Counted from the first letter of the stretch, positions 47,301 to 58,835 are shown. The stretch: 64,000 bases of DNA from Litsea cubeba (GCA_012931725.1 CM022945.1:14618087-14682086), one strand, 5' to 3'. Numbers and translations: made by a program. Notes: a model not told the origin generated them from the letters alone.

Positions 47301-50300
47301 TTTTTTAATTGATTTATTCAATTTCTATCAATCTATAGTTTGGGTACTGATTTTGGAATCCAAGTTCTGCAAATTTATTTTTTATGGGATCAAAATTTTT
47401 TTTTATTAATGTCAATGCATTGATTATAATGTACTTGAAATTTTATATGGATCATTTCATTAATTCAGTATCATCCACATGGTATGTTTATCTGGGATGC
47501 AATCTACTGTCGTTAATGAAATCATTGTTTTATTAGTATTGATGGATTCATTATGGATAAGGCTCTGAAGATGATGGTGGTGGTGATGATGATGATTAAT
47601 GGATTAAGTGTGCATCATTCTAAATCTTCCATTGCAGATATCTGACGGGTCAACTTCAAAAGGTTCATATTGTGGATGACACTAACAAGGTATATGATAT
47701 TAGATCTTGATTTGGTTCAAGTGAGTTGTTGTTAAATGTGACATTTTATATTCTCATTTTCTTTACGTTCCATTTTGAAGGATTATGTAATTGAGGCTCT
47801 GAGATCTATGGCTGAGTTAGTAACATATGGTGACCAGCATGATCCAACTTTTTTTGAGTGAGATTTCTCAATATTTGTTATTCAAGAAAATATCAGTATT
47901 TGATTTTTGTTGACATTTTCCATCTGGTTGAACTATCTTGATGGAATCTTTGATCTCCCATAGGTTCTTCATGGAGAAGCAGATCATGGGGGAGTTTGTA
48001 CGCATACTAAAAGTTAGTAGAATTCTGAGTGTTGCGCTTCAGTTGGTACAGACAATGAGTATTATGATCCAGAACTTAAAGAATGAACATGCTATCTGTA
48101 AGTTAATGAGTAGTGGATAACAACTACTTTAATCAGACTGCAGTACTGCACTTCTACAGTTTATTCTGTGAATATCAATGGTCTATACTAACCCATGTTT
48201 GCAGATTATATTTTCAGTAATGAACATATTAACCACCTCATAACATATTCCTTCGACTTCCGCAATGAGGAGCTACTGTCATACTACATATCATTTCTAA
48301 GGTTTGCAAACTTTTCTTTTCCTTCATTTCTCATATTTCTAACCTTGCAATATCTTTTCTTTGTTGTTCCGTACACTCTGATTCTCTATTGTGAGTATGA
48401 TTGTCTTGATAGTTCAGAACCCTCTGTCATCTCAACGGCTTATGCATTTTCTATTTTTGGTGGTTTCTAATTCTGAAGAGCGATAAGTGGGAAGCTGAAC
48501 AAGAATACAATTTCTTTGCTCGTGAAGACTAAAGATGTAAGTGTAATCCACTCTTTTATTATTCATATAAATGGCTCACAACATAAAGGGACATTTCAGT
48601 AGTTAACATGTTAAAACTTTTTATGTTTTGACTTTGGGCAGCATTCTGTAACTTCTTTCATCTTTGTTGAGTAAAAGTGAGTCCACCAACTGAAGATTCA
48701 TGGACTTTTTGTATAGCTTGATCTCTATTCTTATATAATCCACTATGCATTCCCAGGAAGTACTTTAAATTACTTCGGTTGTGGTATTAGCTCTTTTAGA
48801 CATTTTTCTAGTATTATTAATTTTTATGAATCTTTGCGAAGATTCTTGACTTCAATGTAATATCTTCTGTACCAAAGTATATGCAATATAAAATGCTAAT
48901 ATGTCATTCCAGACAGTTCTTAATTTAAGAACTTTAGGGCCTGTTGGGCATTGTTCTTTTGAAACGATCTTGCATTCCCATGGGAGGAAAAATGATGGAA
49001 TGCATATGTTTGACAGTTCCAACTTTATTTTTTCACGGATTTATGCTCATTGCAAGAAAAAACTCTTAAATGATTTACAGTCGCTTTTTCCTACACGATT
49101 TACAATTGTTTTTTAGAGGAAAAATGTTCGTTCCAACCAAGGTGTCCTCTTTCAAAATGTCCCCCCCCCCACCCCCCCCCCTCCCTCTGCTCTTTTCTCT
49201 CTCTCCTTCACTCTCCCACTCTCTGTCATTCCCTTTCTCTATATCTCTCTCTTGATCCCTCTCTCTCACACTCTTGTTATCTACTTAGCTTTCTCTCTCC
49301 CTCCCTTTCTCTGTTTAGGTTTTCTATCTTTCATCATGCTTTGGCAAAGGAAAGCCTCTTTTCTTAAGATTCTCCAGTTTCATGAATTGGAGATTTATGT
49401 TCTATGAATCTGTAGATGATTTTTTTTTACCATCTTTCCTTTCAATCTCTTGCGGCCAATCAAGATTCATTGGACAATGTCATGTTCACCTTCTTACCAG
49501 CACAATAGTTATTTTCCATCTCCCATCAGCCAAGAATCATAAGGGTCTGAAACCATTCTCCTTATTCATACATATTTTCATAGCACGTTATCTTTTCCAA
49601 CAGAAATTCTGTCATTCTCTTCTTCATTGGATTCTGTGTCTATTCAATCCTCTTATTCTCAGGCAGGTAGGGTTGTCAATCATGTCGTGTTAACGAATTC
49701 GGGTTACAGGTTAACGAATTCGTGTTAAAATCACCTCAACCTGTACACGACCCGTTAACTTAACGGGTAAAAAAATCCAACCCGAACACGACCCATTAAT
49801 TCAACGGGTTACACGACCCAACTCGTTAACCCGTTAAGTAACTAAGTCATTTCGAAAATTAAAAGAAAATCCATACAAAAATAAATAAGGAGAAAAATAT
49901 ATTAGCCACACAAAATTGTAAGTGAGGATCTCGAGTGAATCCCACCTAAAACCCCACTATAAAACAATAAATTTCGATTTCTTCTTTATGAATATAAATT
50001 AATTCTAGCTACACTTAGGGACTATAAAAATTTTAACTGGTTTAATTCATACACGACCCGTTAACTTAACGTGTTAATGGGTTTGACCCGTTAACGATCC
50101 GAACCCATTAAGAGCCCACCCGAACCCGTTAATATCGTGTGGGTTCGTTTCGTGTTAATGGGTCGTGTGACATTTTGACAGCCCTGCGGGCATGTAAAGA
50201 ATCTTGTTGGCATAAAGCCATGGCAGTTGAATCCTGATTCTAACTATGTGATTTGCAGTAGATGTGTTTCCACCGTTAAAGTAATGTCAGATGGTTGTAT

Positions 50301-53300
50301 CTATAGAATAAAGCTTGACTTGTTACCCAAGGATTCCAATGTGAATATGGTATTGATGACGAGGAAACCTTTGCACCTGTTGCCAGGATGACAATGATTC
50401 GAATGCTTCTTGTTATTGCTATTATTCACAATTGGCTGCACATTAGATGGAGTCAAGAACGCCTTCTTACATGGCGATTTACCTGAGACTATCTACATCA
50501 TGCCACCACATGAGTGTAATTGTCCTCCCAATTGTCTTGTGTTGGCTCAAGAAAGTTTGTTATGGCCTCAAATAGGCTCCACGTGCTCGGTTTGATAAAG
50601 TGCAAGTGCGCACTGCTATTCTAAATGTTCAATTCCACCAAAGTCCTGACAACCACTCCATGATATTTTGTACAACTCACTGGGGATCTATTATCTTGAT
50701 GCTTTATGTGAATGGCATTATTATCACTAAGGATGCATCTCTCGGTATTAGTGATCTTTAAGGGTGCGTTTGTGTAGCGAGAGGATTCCACTTTTTTTGT
50801 GGATTTCCATTTCCAGAGGAATCTTTTATCCCCTGCCCCTCACAAAGGAAAATGAAATCCTCTCCATCATGGAGGATTAGTTCATTTTTTTCCTTTCCCG
50901 TGAGGAACATTTGTCACACCAAATGACCGAAAAGGGGCTGCGCTGAAAATTAGAACAATTTTCCTTTCTATTGTGGATTCCTCTTGTTGCAGAAACACAC
51001 CCTAAAGGTACCTCATGAAGTTATTTTCTATGATAGATCTTTGACCACTAACTTATTTCCTTGTACTTGGGATTACTAAAATTCATGAAGGTATTTATGT
51101 ACATAAGGAAAAGTATGCCAAGGATTTGATCTCCATGGCTCATCTTTCAGATTCACGGATTGCAGACGCATCCTTGGAACTGAACGTGAAATATGATGGC
51201 CCTAATTCAAGTTTGTATTGTCACTTGGTGGGAAGCCTTATTTACTCGACCATGACTAGACCTGATGTTGCTCATGTTGTATAATTTGTAAGCTACTTTG
51301 TTTCTAACCCTCATAAGTGTCTCACAGCAGAATTTATCATATCATTTGATTTCTTAGCGACACTAATGGTCTTGGGTTGTTCTATTCATCTTTTTCTCCT
51401 CCTCTTCATGCTCAAGCAGTCGATGATTGGGCCAGTGGTGTTGATACCAGAAGATCAGCCACATGTTAGTGCATGTTTCTTTGTACTTCTTTAATCTCTT
51501 GGAAATGCAAGAAACAGACTATGGTGTCCAAATCTATGTTAGAGGCTGAATCGTTCTATGTCCTAGACTATTAGTGAAATAACTAATATGCATGGCATAA
51601 TATTAATAACTACCCTTTTATTTGAATTTGCTGGTTGTTTATTTTGTCTTAAATGTTCTAATTATAACCTTTTTCTTATTATGTAGGAATTAGAAGGAGC
51701 TGAGCATATTTGAGCTTAATTCGGAGAGGTTTAAAGCTAAAAGCCCATTAGAGAAGAGTTATACGCAAAAAGCAAGTAGGCTTGTTGGAGGAGAGCTAGA
51801 ATTTCAAGTCAAAGGTCTTGAGTTCAAGACTTGGCGCAATCAGTTTTTGTTTTTGTTTTTGAAAACCAAATTTGGTGGGGCCCATCATTTCTAATGCTTC
51901 CTAAAAACTAGCAATCAACTTTACAAGAAAGGGAAGGAATCTCATGGAAAGCAATAAGAATGCTATTGTTTACCAAGTGATCAAATTTTGAAGGAAAGAA
52001 GATTTTCAGAATTGTAGTCATCATATGCATGCTTTACTATTTTAATCATAACTTTTGACTCAAGACTCCGATTAAGGCAAGGTTAGATGCGTTGGAAAGA
52101 GGATTCAAAGGAGAGAAATATCATGTCTCAAGAGGATCTCCCAGTTCTGACGTTTTGGAGGTCAAAACACAGGCTGTCAAATGGAGGGATATGAGGGATG
52201 ACGAATTTGGGTGATTCCTCTTTCTTTTTCTTGTATTTTTTTCTTTATAAAGGGAGGCTCTGTCCCACTCAATCTCCACCTTCGCTTTCTAACAAAGATT
52301 AAAGAAAATAACTTAATTATCCTAGGGTGAGAGAGAGCCTTCCTTTAAAAAGAAAAAATACAAGAAGAGAAAGAAAGAGAAATCACTCAAATTTGTCATC
52401 CCTCATATCCCTCCATTTGACAGCCTGTTTTGACCCCCAAAACGTCAGAATTGGGAGATCCTCGTAAGACATGATATTTCTCTCCTTTGAGCCCTTTTTC
52501 CAACGCATCTGACCTTGCCTTAATCCGAGTCCGGAGTCAAAAGTTATGATCAAAATAGTAAAGCTTGCATAGGATGACTACAATTCCGAAAATGTCTTTC
52601 CTTCAAAATTTGATCACTTGGTAAACAATAGCATTCTTATTGTTGTACGTGAGATTCCTTCCCTTTCTTGTAAAGTTGATTGCTAGTTTTTAGCAAGCAT
52701 TAGATATGGTGGTACCCACCAAATTCGGTCTTCAAAAGCAAAAACAAAAACTGATTGTGCCAAGTCTTGAACTCAAGACCTCTGACTTGAAATTCTAGCT
52801 CTCCTCCAACATGCCTACTTGCTTTTTGTGTATAACTCTTCTCTAATGGGCTTTTAGCTTTAAACCTCTCCGAATTAAGCTCAAATATGCTCAGCTCCTT
52901 CTAATTCCTACATAAGAAGAAAAAGGTTATAATTAGAACATCTAAGACAAAATAAACAACCAGCAAATTCAAATAAGAGGGTAGTTATTAATATTATGCC
53001 ATGCATATCAGTTATTTGGTTGTGACGACTCCTCTCTGAGTTTGATGTCACTCTTCAACAAGCCATTCCCCTTTTTGTTGATGACAGTTGTGCTATACTC
53101 AAATCTTGTCTTCCATGAATGCACTAAACACATCGAGGTAGATTGTCATTTCATTAATCAATATTTTACTTCAAGTACCTTACAATTTCCACATATTCAT
53201 TCTTAGCTTCATTTGGCTGATGCTTTCACAAAAGCCATGTCGAAAGCGCCCCATGATTTCTTGATCAGTAAATTGATGCTTCATCCCTCTCCCATCAATT

Positions 53301-56300
53301 TGAGGGGGAATGTAGAGACATAGGAAAATAATATTTTGCAGATTAAAGAGCAAATTTTCATTCCCACATACCATACTAAGATAGATATTCAATTAGCTTA
53401 GTCAGAGATTATATTAGCATAATCATATCTCATTGTAATCACATTTATTGTTTGCTATCTTGTTAAATTAGCATAATCTCATTGTCAATAAGCAAGCATG
53501 TATTCTCCTGTATAAAAGAGAACTTCATCAATTGGATTGTGAACCTAGAATGACATTGCTGCAATTCATTTCTTCTTTATTCACATCTCCTCTTTTAATA
53601 CACGTGTGCATGTATATGTATGTATATCATATTTTAGGTCATGATATTTTTTCTTGTTCTACCAAGTGCGGTCTATTATTATTTTTTGTCCTTTTGTGTT
53701 AATTCAAGTTTCATAATGATGTCAACAATCCAACAATGCAACTAGCAGGTTGGTTAGGCAACTACCACTAGGTGGGCCTATCATGGGATCAAGATTGTGG
53801 GGATATGTACTAGTTTAGGTTTTACCGAACCATTTATGCAATTATAAAAAATACCAAAAAAAGCAAATCTTTGGTAGAAAGCAAACAAAATTTACTAAAT
53901 AATGGGTAGTTCCTTCTGCTTTCCGTTTCTGATACTGGGCCTATTTTTTTTTTTTTTAATTATTATATATATGTTTACACCTCTCATAGATTATCTATTT
54001 GCCTGCTTTTAGGATGAAGTAGTTTCTTTTCCCTTGTACACCGAGGCTATAAGATTTGCTTTCCATGAGGAGAACATGGTTCGCATTGCTGTGCGTGCAT
54101 TGACACTTAATGTATATCATGGTAAGGCTGCCCTTCTGTTCCTTGTGTGAGCGTTTAATTTATTCTCAAACATCTTTTAAGTCGTTTGTCTTGCTTCTGT
54201 TTTCAGTTGGAGACAGTGCTGTTAACAGATTTGTCACAAGCACTCCCCTATCCATTTTTTTTTCGGATTTAGTTACACATTTCAAGAAGCAGTGTTTTGA
54301 CTTGCATGGTTGGGTCACTGAAGCTTCAAAGTAAGAACCGGATTGTTAGATTTGGGAACAATGGGCAATATTTCCTGCACGTTTGCAAACTGATAAATTT
54401 CTCCGATATAATATGAATAGATTTGTTATGTTTAATTGTTGTACTTTCTATCTCATAATGGCCATTTTTTATGCAGGAAACCAAACGCGTCTGACCCAAC
54501 TTCGTGCGTTCTTTCTGCTGTTGATGGGATTGAAGACACTCTCTACTATTTCAGTGATGTCATTTCCTCTGGTGTTCCAAATCTTGGAATATTAATTGCA
54601 GATAATATTTTGCAGATTTTGGTATTTCCTTTGCTTCTGCCGTCTGTAAAGAGAGAGTTTAGTGATGTGAGCATTGTTGCCTTCTTTGGTTGCCCTGCAT
54701 TGAAATTTTCCCGTCTGGTTTCTGCTGATGTATTAAAAACAAACTGGTTCTAACTGCATGTTTGTATGCTGCTCTAGGGGGGAGCACAAATAGGTGTTGC
54801 TACTTCCCTGTATTTGATTTGTTGCATCTTGCGGATCGTTAAGACCAAGGATCTGGCGAGTAGTATTAGTGCTGCTTTTTTTTGTCCACCAGAGGCCTTC
54901 ACACCAAAGTCAGCATCCAAACCCAATGGTTATGTGTCTGATCATGATCTCCCTCATGAAAACCAACAGCAGGACCCCAATTCTCTTGGTATGCAGGCAG
55001 GCATGGAAAGTCTAAGAGTTACAGTTCCAGATTTGTCTAGCTGTCAGATTCATCCAGCAGAAGGTGTTCTCTGGCAACAGAACTACAGCAGTTCGCATTT
55101 GGCTTTGAGGTAACACCGCATCAACTTGCTGATATCTTTACTGGACATGACTGACATGCGATCACAGTCAATATCTAATTCTGACATTAATGTGGTCAAT
55201 CTTCCTGCACAAATACAACAGATAGTGTGAAAGATACCCTATTGACTGCTACACAATTAAAGGAGCTTTAGTTAACATGCTCATGTAGAATACAATATTG
55301 TATAGTATTTTTATTTCATTGTATAATGTATATTATAATTAGTATATGTTATGTTTACATAATCTAATGAGAGTTTTGTCTTTTTGTAGGGAGGTACTGT
55401 TGTCATATGTTGTTAGTGGGGATGACATAAAAGCTTTGGGTTCTTTGACTGTTTTATCTACTTTGTTGCAAACCAAAGGTCAAGATTTTGGGATCATTAC
55501 GTTCATTCTGCTTTATAAAATTGATTCTTCATTTATTGAAATGTTCTCTTTTCTACTGTAGAACTGGATGAATCAATGCTTGATGCCCTTGGAATTCTTC
55601 CGCAAAGAAAACAACATAAGAAGCTCTTGTTGGTAGGTAGCTATGGTTGTTTTGCATTGCTTTTTTCATCTTTTTAAATATTATTTCTTTTGTTGATTCT
55701 TAGAGGATAATTTAATATCACTTCCATTTGGAAATTTTCTGATGTCGAAGTCTGCAATTTTTTTATGCTTTTTTATTCTGTTAGACTCACTGTTTAGCTT
55801 TCTTAATGCATAAAACCTTGTGAATGCCTTTTGTATCTGAAAATTTTTCTATGGGATTATAATGAACACTGAGTTGTTTGCTCTAGATTTTGTAAGTGTA
55901 TTGCACCAACCAAGAAGATCTCTTTGGTAGTATCAATGGTTTTATTTTCTCTTCATGAGGTCGACTCAGTTTTATGACTTCATTTTGCCTTGCTTATTAT
56001 CATAGAATTATTATATTCCTTTGGGCACTAATGGAATTAGGATTTTGTGGTAATTAATGGCTCAAGAAGGTCATTGAAGGTTTGGGGTGCATGCATGGTG
56101 TTCCTAGACATAGGTCTTAATCTAAGGATGGTTACAATTGGGGTAAACCTAAACTGCCCCAACTCACCTCCCTGCTTTGTACCCGGCCCGGCCCGACCTG
56201 ATCATGATATGTTATACCAAATTTCCTCGTGGAGAGTACGGGTTGGTTAAGTTTGATAGTCCTAGATCTCTACCCATAACTCCTTGATCCCCGCTCATCC

Positions 56301-58685
56301 CTAGCTGTAGGAAGACTGGACCATGTTATTGACAGTTTACAAGCGAAACGCTGCTTTTGTGATTTCTCAATGCCACTACATGTTGAGATGCTTCCGCCAT
56401 GGTGTAGAGTAGATGAACAGATAATGCCTCTGTAGAGCATCAACGGAGCGATCACCTTGTTGAAGAGATTGAAGTTGCTGAAAAAACAGTTGCTTGTGGT
56501 TGGGAGGAAGGAAATAGCCTTTCATAGATTTATTCATCTTCTTCTAAGAAGTGATTGGTGGCTTCCCATATGATATGATTTTTTTTTTATCAAACTTTAC
56601 CATGGTTTTTTGTGGTAAATAAGTGGAGGTCGGACTTTACTTTACCACACTACCTTTTCATCCAAACATGGTAAAGGGAGAATATCTCACATCTGGGTCA
56701 ACTTGACCTTTACCTTTTCTTTACCACTTGCTAAACAAAGATGCCCTTAAGCTCGATCGCCACAACCTTCGCTTTCTTATGATCGGCTGACTCCTTATAA
56801 GCTAACGTTTTCTCTATGTTACTTGGCCAAGCAAAGAACAATCACCTTTCACAATGCCATTTTATTAGGGAATTTAAAGTTTAACATTTAATTCCCTTTC
56901 GGCATTCTCACATACTCTCACATACAATTCTTTCCAGAATCTGGATCATCATACTTCCCTATTACATGTGAGTGGCTGTTGGGTGATAATATTGATGGTC
57001 GACGATAGGATTTGGATCTTGTATTTGGCTTTTCCATTGCAAATTGCCTAATTAAAATTAGCACGTGCTGAGTTTCTGTTTTAGTATTCTGTTATTTGGA
57101 TAACTTGTTATTACTTATTAGAGAATGGATTTCCAATTGTTTGGAGAGTTCCAAAACTTTTCTAGCCATCATGCAAATTCTCTGTATCTCATTACATTTT
57201 TTTTTTCACATGATTATGGAAATTTTTTCTTTGAATGTTCTAATCAACTCAATTTTAGTGATAGTTATTGCTGGAAATCATATTTGAACTGCTGAATCTT
57301 CTGCTGTAGTTATATTGGGAACCAGTTTGGTTGTGAGTGCCACAGGAAAATGTAGTGATTGCTATTCTAGGTGCCATAGAAGATTTCGTGCCTGGTCAAG
57401 AGTGGTCAAATTCATCTGGTCAATTAGGGCTGGTTAGAGTTGATCTTGATTTGGATCAGTTTGTAATTGAGCAAGTTCAATGCATTTTGAGAACTTTGGC
57501 TTCTTTGTTGCCTGTGATATTTTATATTTGACACCCTTAGGTTATGTTGTCCGTGCTAAATTCTGCGTGTGGCAATTAGAAATTTTCTATTCCTTCATTA
57601 CAGTGAGAGTGGTAGAATCCTAGATACTGGTTAGGATCACTTAGGAAAGCAGAATTCCTAGATGTTGGGTTACTTGTTCTTCTGTGCCAGTCTAGATTCA
57701 AGATAAATCAGACATTCATGTCCTTATTGACCTTGCTACAGTTGCTAGAATGACTTGGAGCACCCTGTTCTAAGGACTGGGCCATCAATGTCTGGCCAGT
57801 TTGAAGAATGCAGATTTTTGTTAGTCACAGTTGAACTAACTTCTCTGGATACCTGCATTCAAGTAGTTACATGATCTGAAAGCTGTAGCACATTAGTTGT
57901 ACTTACTTGAAGAAGATGCTTACAAATAAAATTTTCATGAAACTAAATGTTAGAATAACACTAAATTAAGATGTTTGTTCCAAGGGCTGCTTGTTATTTT
58001 GAGCAAAAAATTTCTCCTTTTAGCATGTTTGAAAGATGACTTTGAAATAAGACTGTAACTTATATAATAAAGTGGAAGACAGTTTCAAATGTTTCCTTAC
58101 AGTCATCTTTCTTCTCTTCTTAATTTGCTAATCTGCACCCATTTTCATCAATCCTCTTCAGTGGCAATTCCAGGCAACAAACCTGTAGAAATTTTAAACC
58201 TTTTACGTTATAGGTATCCTTATATCGAAACAGTTGATTCCACTTGCTCCATTATTTACTAAAATATAGAGCTGGATACTATTTATTCCTGCAGCAAGCT
58301 TTAGTGGGGGAGAACTCTGGTGAAGAGCGGCTATTTTCCCCAGAGGGTTGCTTGGCAGAAAACAACATCAGTAATGAACTCGAGATATACCTCCAGAAAC
58401 TTGAGGTACTTGCACTGCCTTTCTTCAGTTAGGTTGTGGTCATCAGCTCAGTGCTTAGCTCTTCTCTTCCAATTAGGTAGCGGTGGTAGGACTTTATCAT
58501 TTAGTTATTGTGTATTTATATTATAGTAGCAGTTGTGAAGCTCCTCACATCGAATTTTATGTCTCTGGTCTTATTTCTTAACTCTTATTGTTTCATCGTC
58601 TTCATCCTTACTTTTGCAGCACCAGTATGGGTGGTTGATTTCTTGCAGGGAACCAGGAATAAGTCCTCGAATACACAGACACCAG
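41399..58685 (+). CDS. GFS9: GFS9/TT9 (CLEC16A-like, FPL domain), 14 exons; 3' part beyond the window
   Basis: Exons: 41399-41451, 47638-47689, 47781-47857, 47964-48097, 48205-48301, 48479-48536, 54013-54121, 54207-54330, 54477-54666, 54778-55109, 55390-55478, 55562-55632, 58295-58405 and 58620-58685. All junctions are GT-AG, phases agree throughout, and they give 521 codons. The start is MRLSFWRSRDRFSLQELR. The FPL domain includes FFMEKQIMGEFVRILKVSR, LQLVQTMSIMIQNLKNE, NHLITYSFDF, LLSYYISFLRAISGKLNK and FPLYTEAIRFAFHEENMVRI. Later blocks are AVDGIEDTLYYFSDVIS and GILPQRKQHKKLLL. In Arabidopsis GFS9/TT9 is a Golgi-associated protein needed for vacuolar trafficking and flavonoid deposition; animal CLEC16A acts in endosomal and autophagic traffic. 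Family proteins are near 840 residues, so about 320 residues are missing at the right. No premature stop or frameshift was seen. Confidence 0.95.
43891..44064 (-). mobile_element. Au-like tRNA-derived SINE with 11-bp TSD
   Basis: On the minus strand: GAGGGCGAGCCTTGGCGCAA, then box A GGCGCAACGGTAGAG, box B GGGTTCGAGGC and the Au-family block GGGTAAGGCTGCGTACA. TSD CATGTGCAACA is exact at 43880-43890 and 44065-44075. The paralogous element A has the unoccupied site at about 32850 (AGCATGTGCAACACTTG). Confidence 0.95.
43922..44719 (-). pseudogene. Gag C-terminal coiled coil, element B, interrupted by a SINE
   Basis: Continues Gag in the shifted frame. Just upstream the zinc knuckle reads YFECHGYGHYASEC, in which the first Cys of CX2CX4HX4C is Tyr. 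Then come an acidic stretch (SLSDNDTDEDHDDE), a long Lys/Glu/Leu-rich coiled coil (about residues 75-160) and the conserved NILCSQKS..FDRSGLGYDHG. After ASTSNAKG the reading enters the SINE at 44064. The first knuckle Cys is therefore lost and the original C-terminus is cut. Shared with element A's remnant. Confidence 0.85.
44716..45636 (-). CDS. Copia-type Gag, N-terminal part (UBN2), element B
   Basis: A 306-codon frame starting only about 60 nt after the primer-binding site. Residues about 12-30 (PLVDGSNYAYWKERMIGFLK) are the DUF4219-like gag start. Residues about 65-215 have the UBN2 fold signature (SKEAWEVLQTVYEG, KLQRLTKEFE, FYAKLNDIVNSVFNLGE, ILRSLPSRFDSKVDAIEE). A Lys/Ser/Glu-rich stretch follows. 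At about 44790 a run of ten A's shifts the frame just before the zinc knuckle, so residues after DSAKKK are out of frame. The long open stretch suggests either recent activity or use of Gag in trans. Confidence 0.9.
   Translation of the reverse strand: MFNREGTSTSKPPLVDGSNYAYWKERMIGFLKSIDDDVWDVVEEGYSRPTIVVSGQTVPKPKAEWTKDEKHTSNYNNKAVNSIYNGVSAEEFRRISTCKTSKEAWEVLQTVYEGTDTVKQSKLQRLTKEFETIVMEEDETFDQFYAKLNDIVNSVFNLGEKIQENKIVKKILRSLPSRFDSKVDAIEENKNLDTLKVNQLVGIFKPLKQTVWIKENKKKGIALKANSESRKKPEKKTESGSDSESEAEDVMAEMFNCFKKYMKSKQVKWKSFKFEKKDSAKKKLNILSATAMVTMLVSVPTRKIVH
46310..46346. repeat. Two tandem perfect 16-bp palindromes in the element B LTR
   Basis: CCTCGCTATAGCGAGG occurs at 46310-46325 and again at 46331-46346. 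The other LTR of the same element has a single decayed copy near 43170-43185, which helps explain the 29-bp LTR length difference. Element A has variants at about 32142 and 32165. Confidence 0.9.
47232..47386. repeat. 77-bp tandem duplication in GFS9 intron 1
   Basis: Two adjacent copies of GATTTATTCAAKTTCTATCA...AATCCAAGTTCTGCAA with a few substitutions. Lies about 250 bp before exon 2. Confidence 0.9.
49160..49312 (+). repeat. C-run and CT-rich polypyrimidine tract
   Basis: Two C-runs of nine or ten bases separated by an A, then about 130 bp of CTCT/TCCCT sequence. Able to form H-DNA; may mislead splice-site prediction within GFS9 intron 6. Confidence 0.9.
49668..50186. mobile_element. hAT-like non-autonomous element
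   Basis: Terminal repeats TAGGGTTGTCAAT and (reverse complement) CAGGGCTGTCAAA. Flanking octamers CAGGCAGG and CGGGCATG match at 6 of 8 positions, compatible with an eroded 8-bp hAT TSD. The interior is crowded with ACCCGTTAAC/GTTAACGGGT motifs in both orientations. No ORF. Confidence 0.75.
50762..51002. mobile_element. Tourist/PIF-Harbinger-like MITE inside the Copia RT
   Basis: Termini GGGTGCGTTTGTG and (reverse complement) GGGTGTGTTTCTG. 3-bp TSD TAA at 50759-50761 and 51003-51005. 241 bp, no ORF. The Copia reading resumes directly after it (CATGAAGTTATTTTC..). Confidence 0.85.
51577..53017. mobile_element. Long inverted repeat (foldback), arms about 694 and 693 bp, loop about 54 bp
   Basis: Left arm 51577-52270 and right arm 53017-52325 are reverse complements along their whole length, with scattered substitutions. 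Outer ends: AAATAACTAATATGCATGGC against AAATAACTGATATGCATGGC. Inner ends: CTTTATAAAGGGAGGCTCT against CTTTTTAAAGGAAGGCTCT. It interrupts the Copia RNase H between SMLEAESFYVL and EFDVTLQQ. No convincing TSD or ORF. Confidence 0.93.
53311..53600 (+). repeat. 3' LTR of the Copia remnant (right end approximate)
   Basis: Begins TGTAGAGACATAGG immediately after the polypurine tract. The TATA-like CTGTATAAAAGAG is about 200 bp in. The right boundary is set near AATACAC (about 53600) only by length and appearance. Confidence 0.6.
55633..58294 (+). other. GFS9 intron 12 (2.7 kb)
   Basis: Donor GTAGGT and acceptor CCTGCAG. Contains a TTTACCA/TGGTAAA-rich patch at about 56595-56725 suggestive of a decayed MITE. 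No gene or delimited element recognised. Confidence 0.6.
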
Positions 58686-58835
58686 GTCCATTTTATTATT
58701 CTGGCACAATTTTGTTTCTTGTTTTCTGTTTTTTGTTTTCTATTATTGATATATAACAAAAAATTCATCAATTATTAGATAAAATAAAGAGGAATATACA
58801 CAACTAAGATAAGATAAAGCCCATAGAAAATTTAG

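Larger units (their letters stand above)
41452..47637 (+). other. GFS9 intron 1 (6.2 kb) carrying a gag-only LTR element
   Basis: Donor GTACGA after CTTCG and acceptor TTGCAG before ATATCTGACG. Most of its length is element B (42554-46457). The remaining sequence has a 77-bp tandem repeat at 47232-47386 and no other recognised feature. Confidence 0.85.
50205..53600 (+). pseudogene. Ty1/Copia RT-RNase H-3' LTR remnant, twice interrupted
   Basis: RT blocks: DDEETFAPVARMTMIRMLLV (about 50355-50415), GVKNAFLHGDLPETIYIMPP (about 50452-50512) and SIILMLYVNGIIIT (about 50690-50735). After the Tourist-like MITE, the equivalent of KYAKDLISMAHLSDSRIADA and LVGSLIYSTMTRPDVAHVV (to about 51285). RNase H starts (SMLEAESFYVL) and is cut at 51576 by the inverted repeat. 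It resumes at about 53018 (EFDVTLQQAIPLFVDD; ADAFTKAMSKAPHDFLISKL). A polypurine tract GAGGGGGAA ends at 53310 and an LTR begins TGTAGAGACATAGG at 53311, with TATAAAAG near 53512. Multiple stops; 5' half missing. Confidence 0.85.
48537..54012 (+). other. GFS9 intron 6 (5.5 kb) with nested transposons
   Basis: Donor GTAAGT and acceptor TTTTAG. In order it contains: a polypyrimidine tract (49160-49310), a hAT-like element (49668-50186), and a Copia 3' portion (about 50205-53600) that is itself split by a Tourist-like MITE and by a 1.44-kb inverted repeat. About 53600-54012 has no recognised element. Confidence 0.85.

Noticed and set aside
48938..49150. GGGCCTGTTGGGCATTG as a Harbinger-type terminus
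   Set aside because: Only one end is convincing; the candidate partner near 49125-49150 lacks a TTA duplication.
51577..53017. Foldback read as a pair of inverted LTRs or a MIRNA gene
   Set aside because: There are no TG..CA ends with TSD and no priming sites. The arms are far too long and too alike for a mature MIRNA, so it is left as an unclassified foldback.
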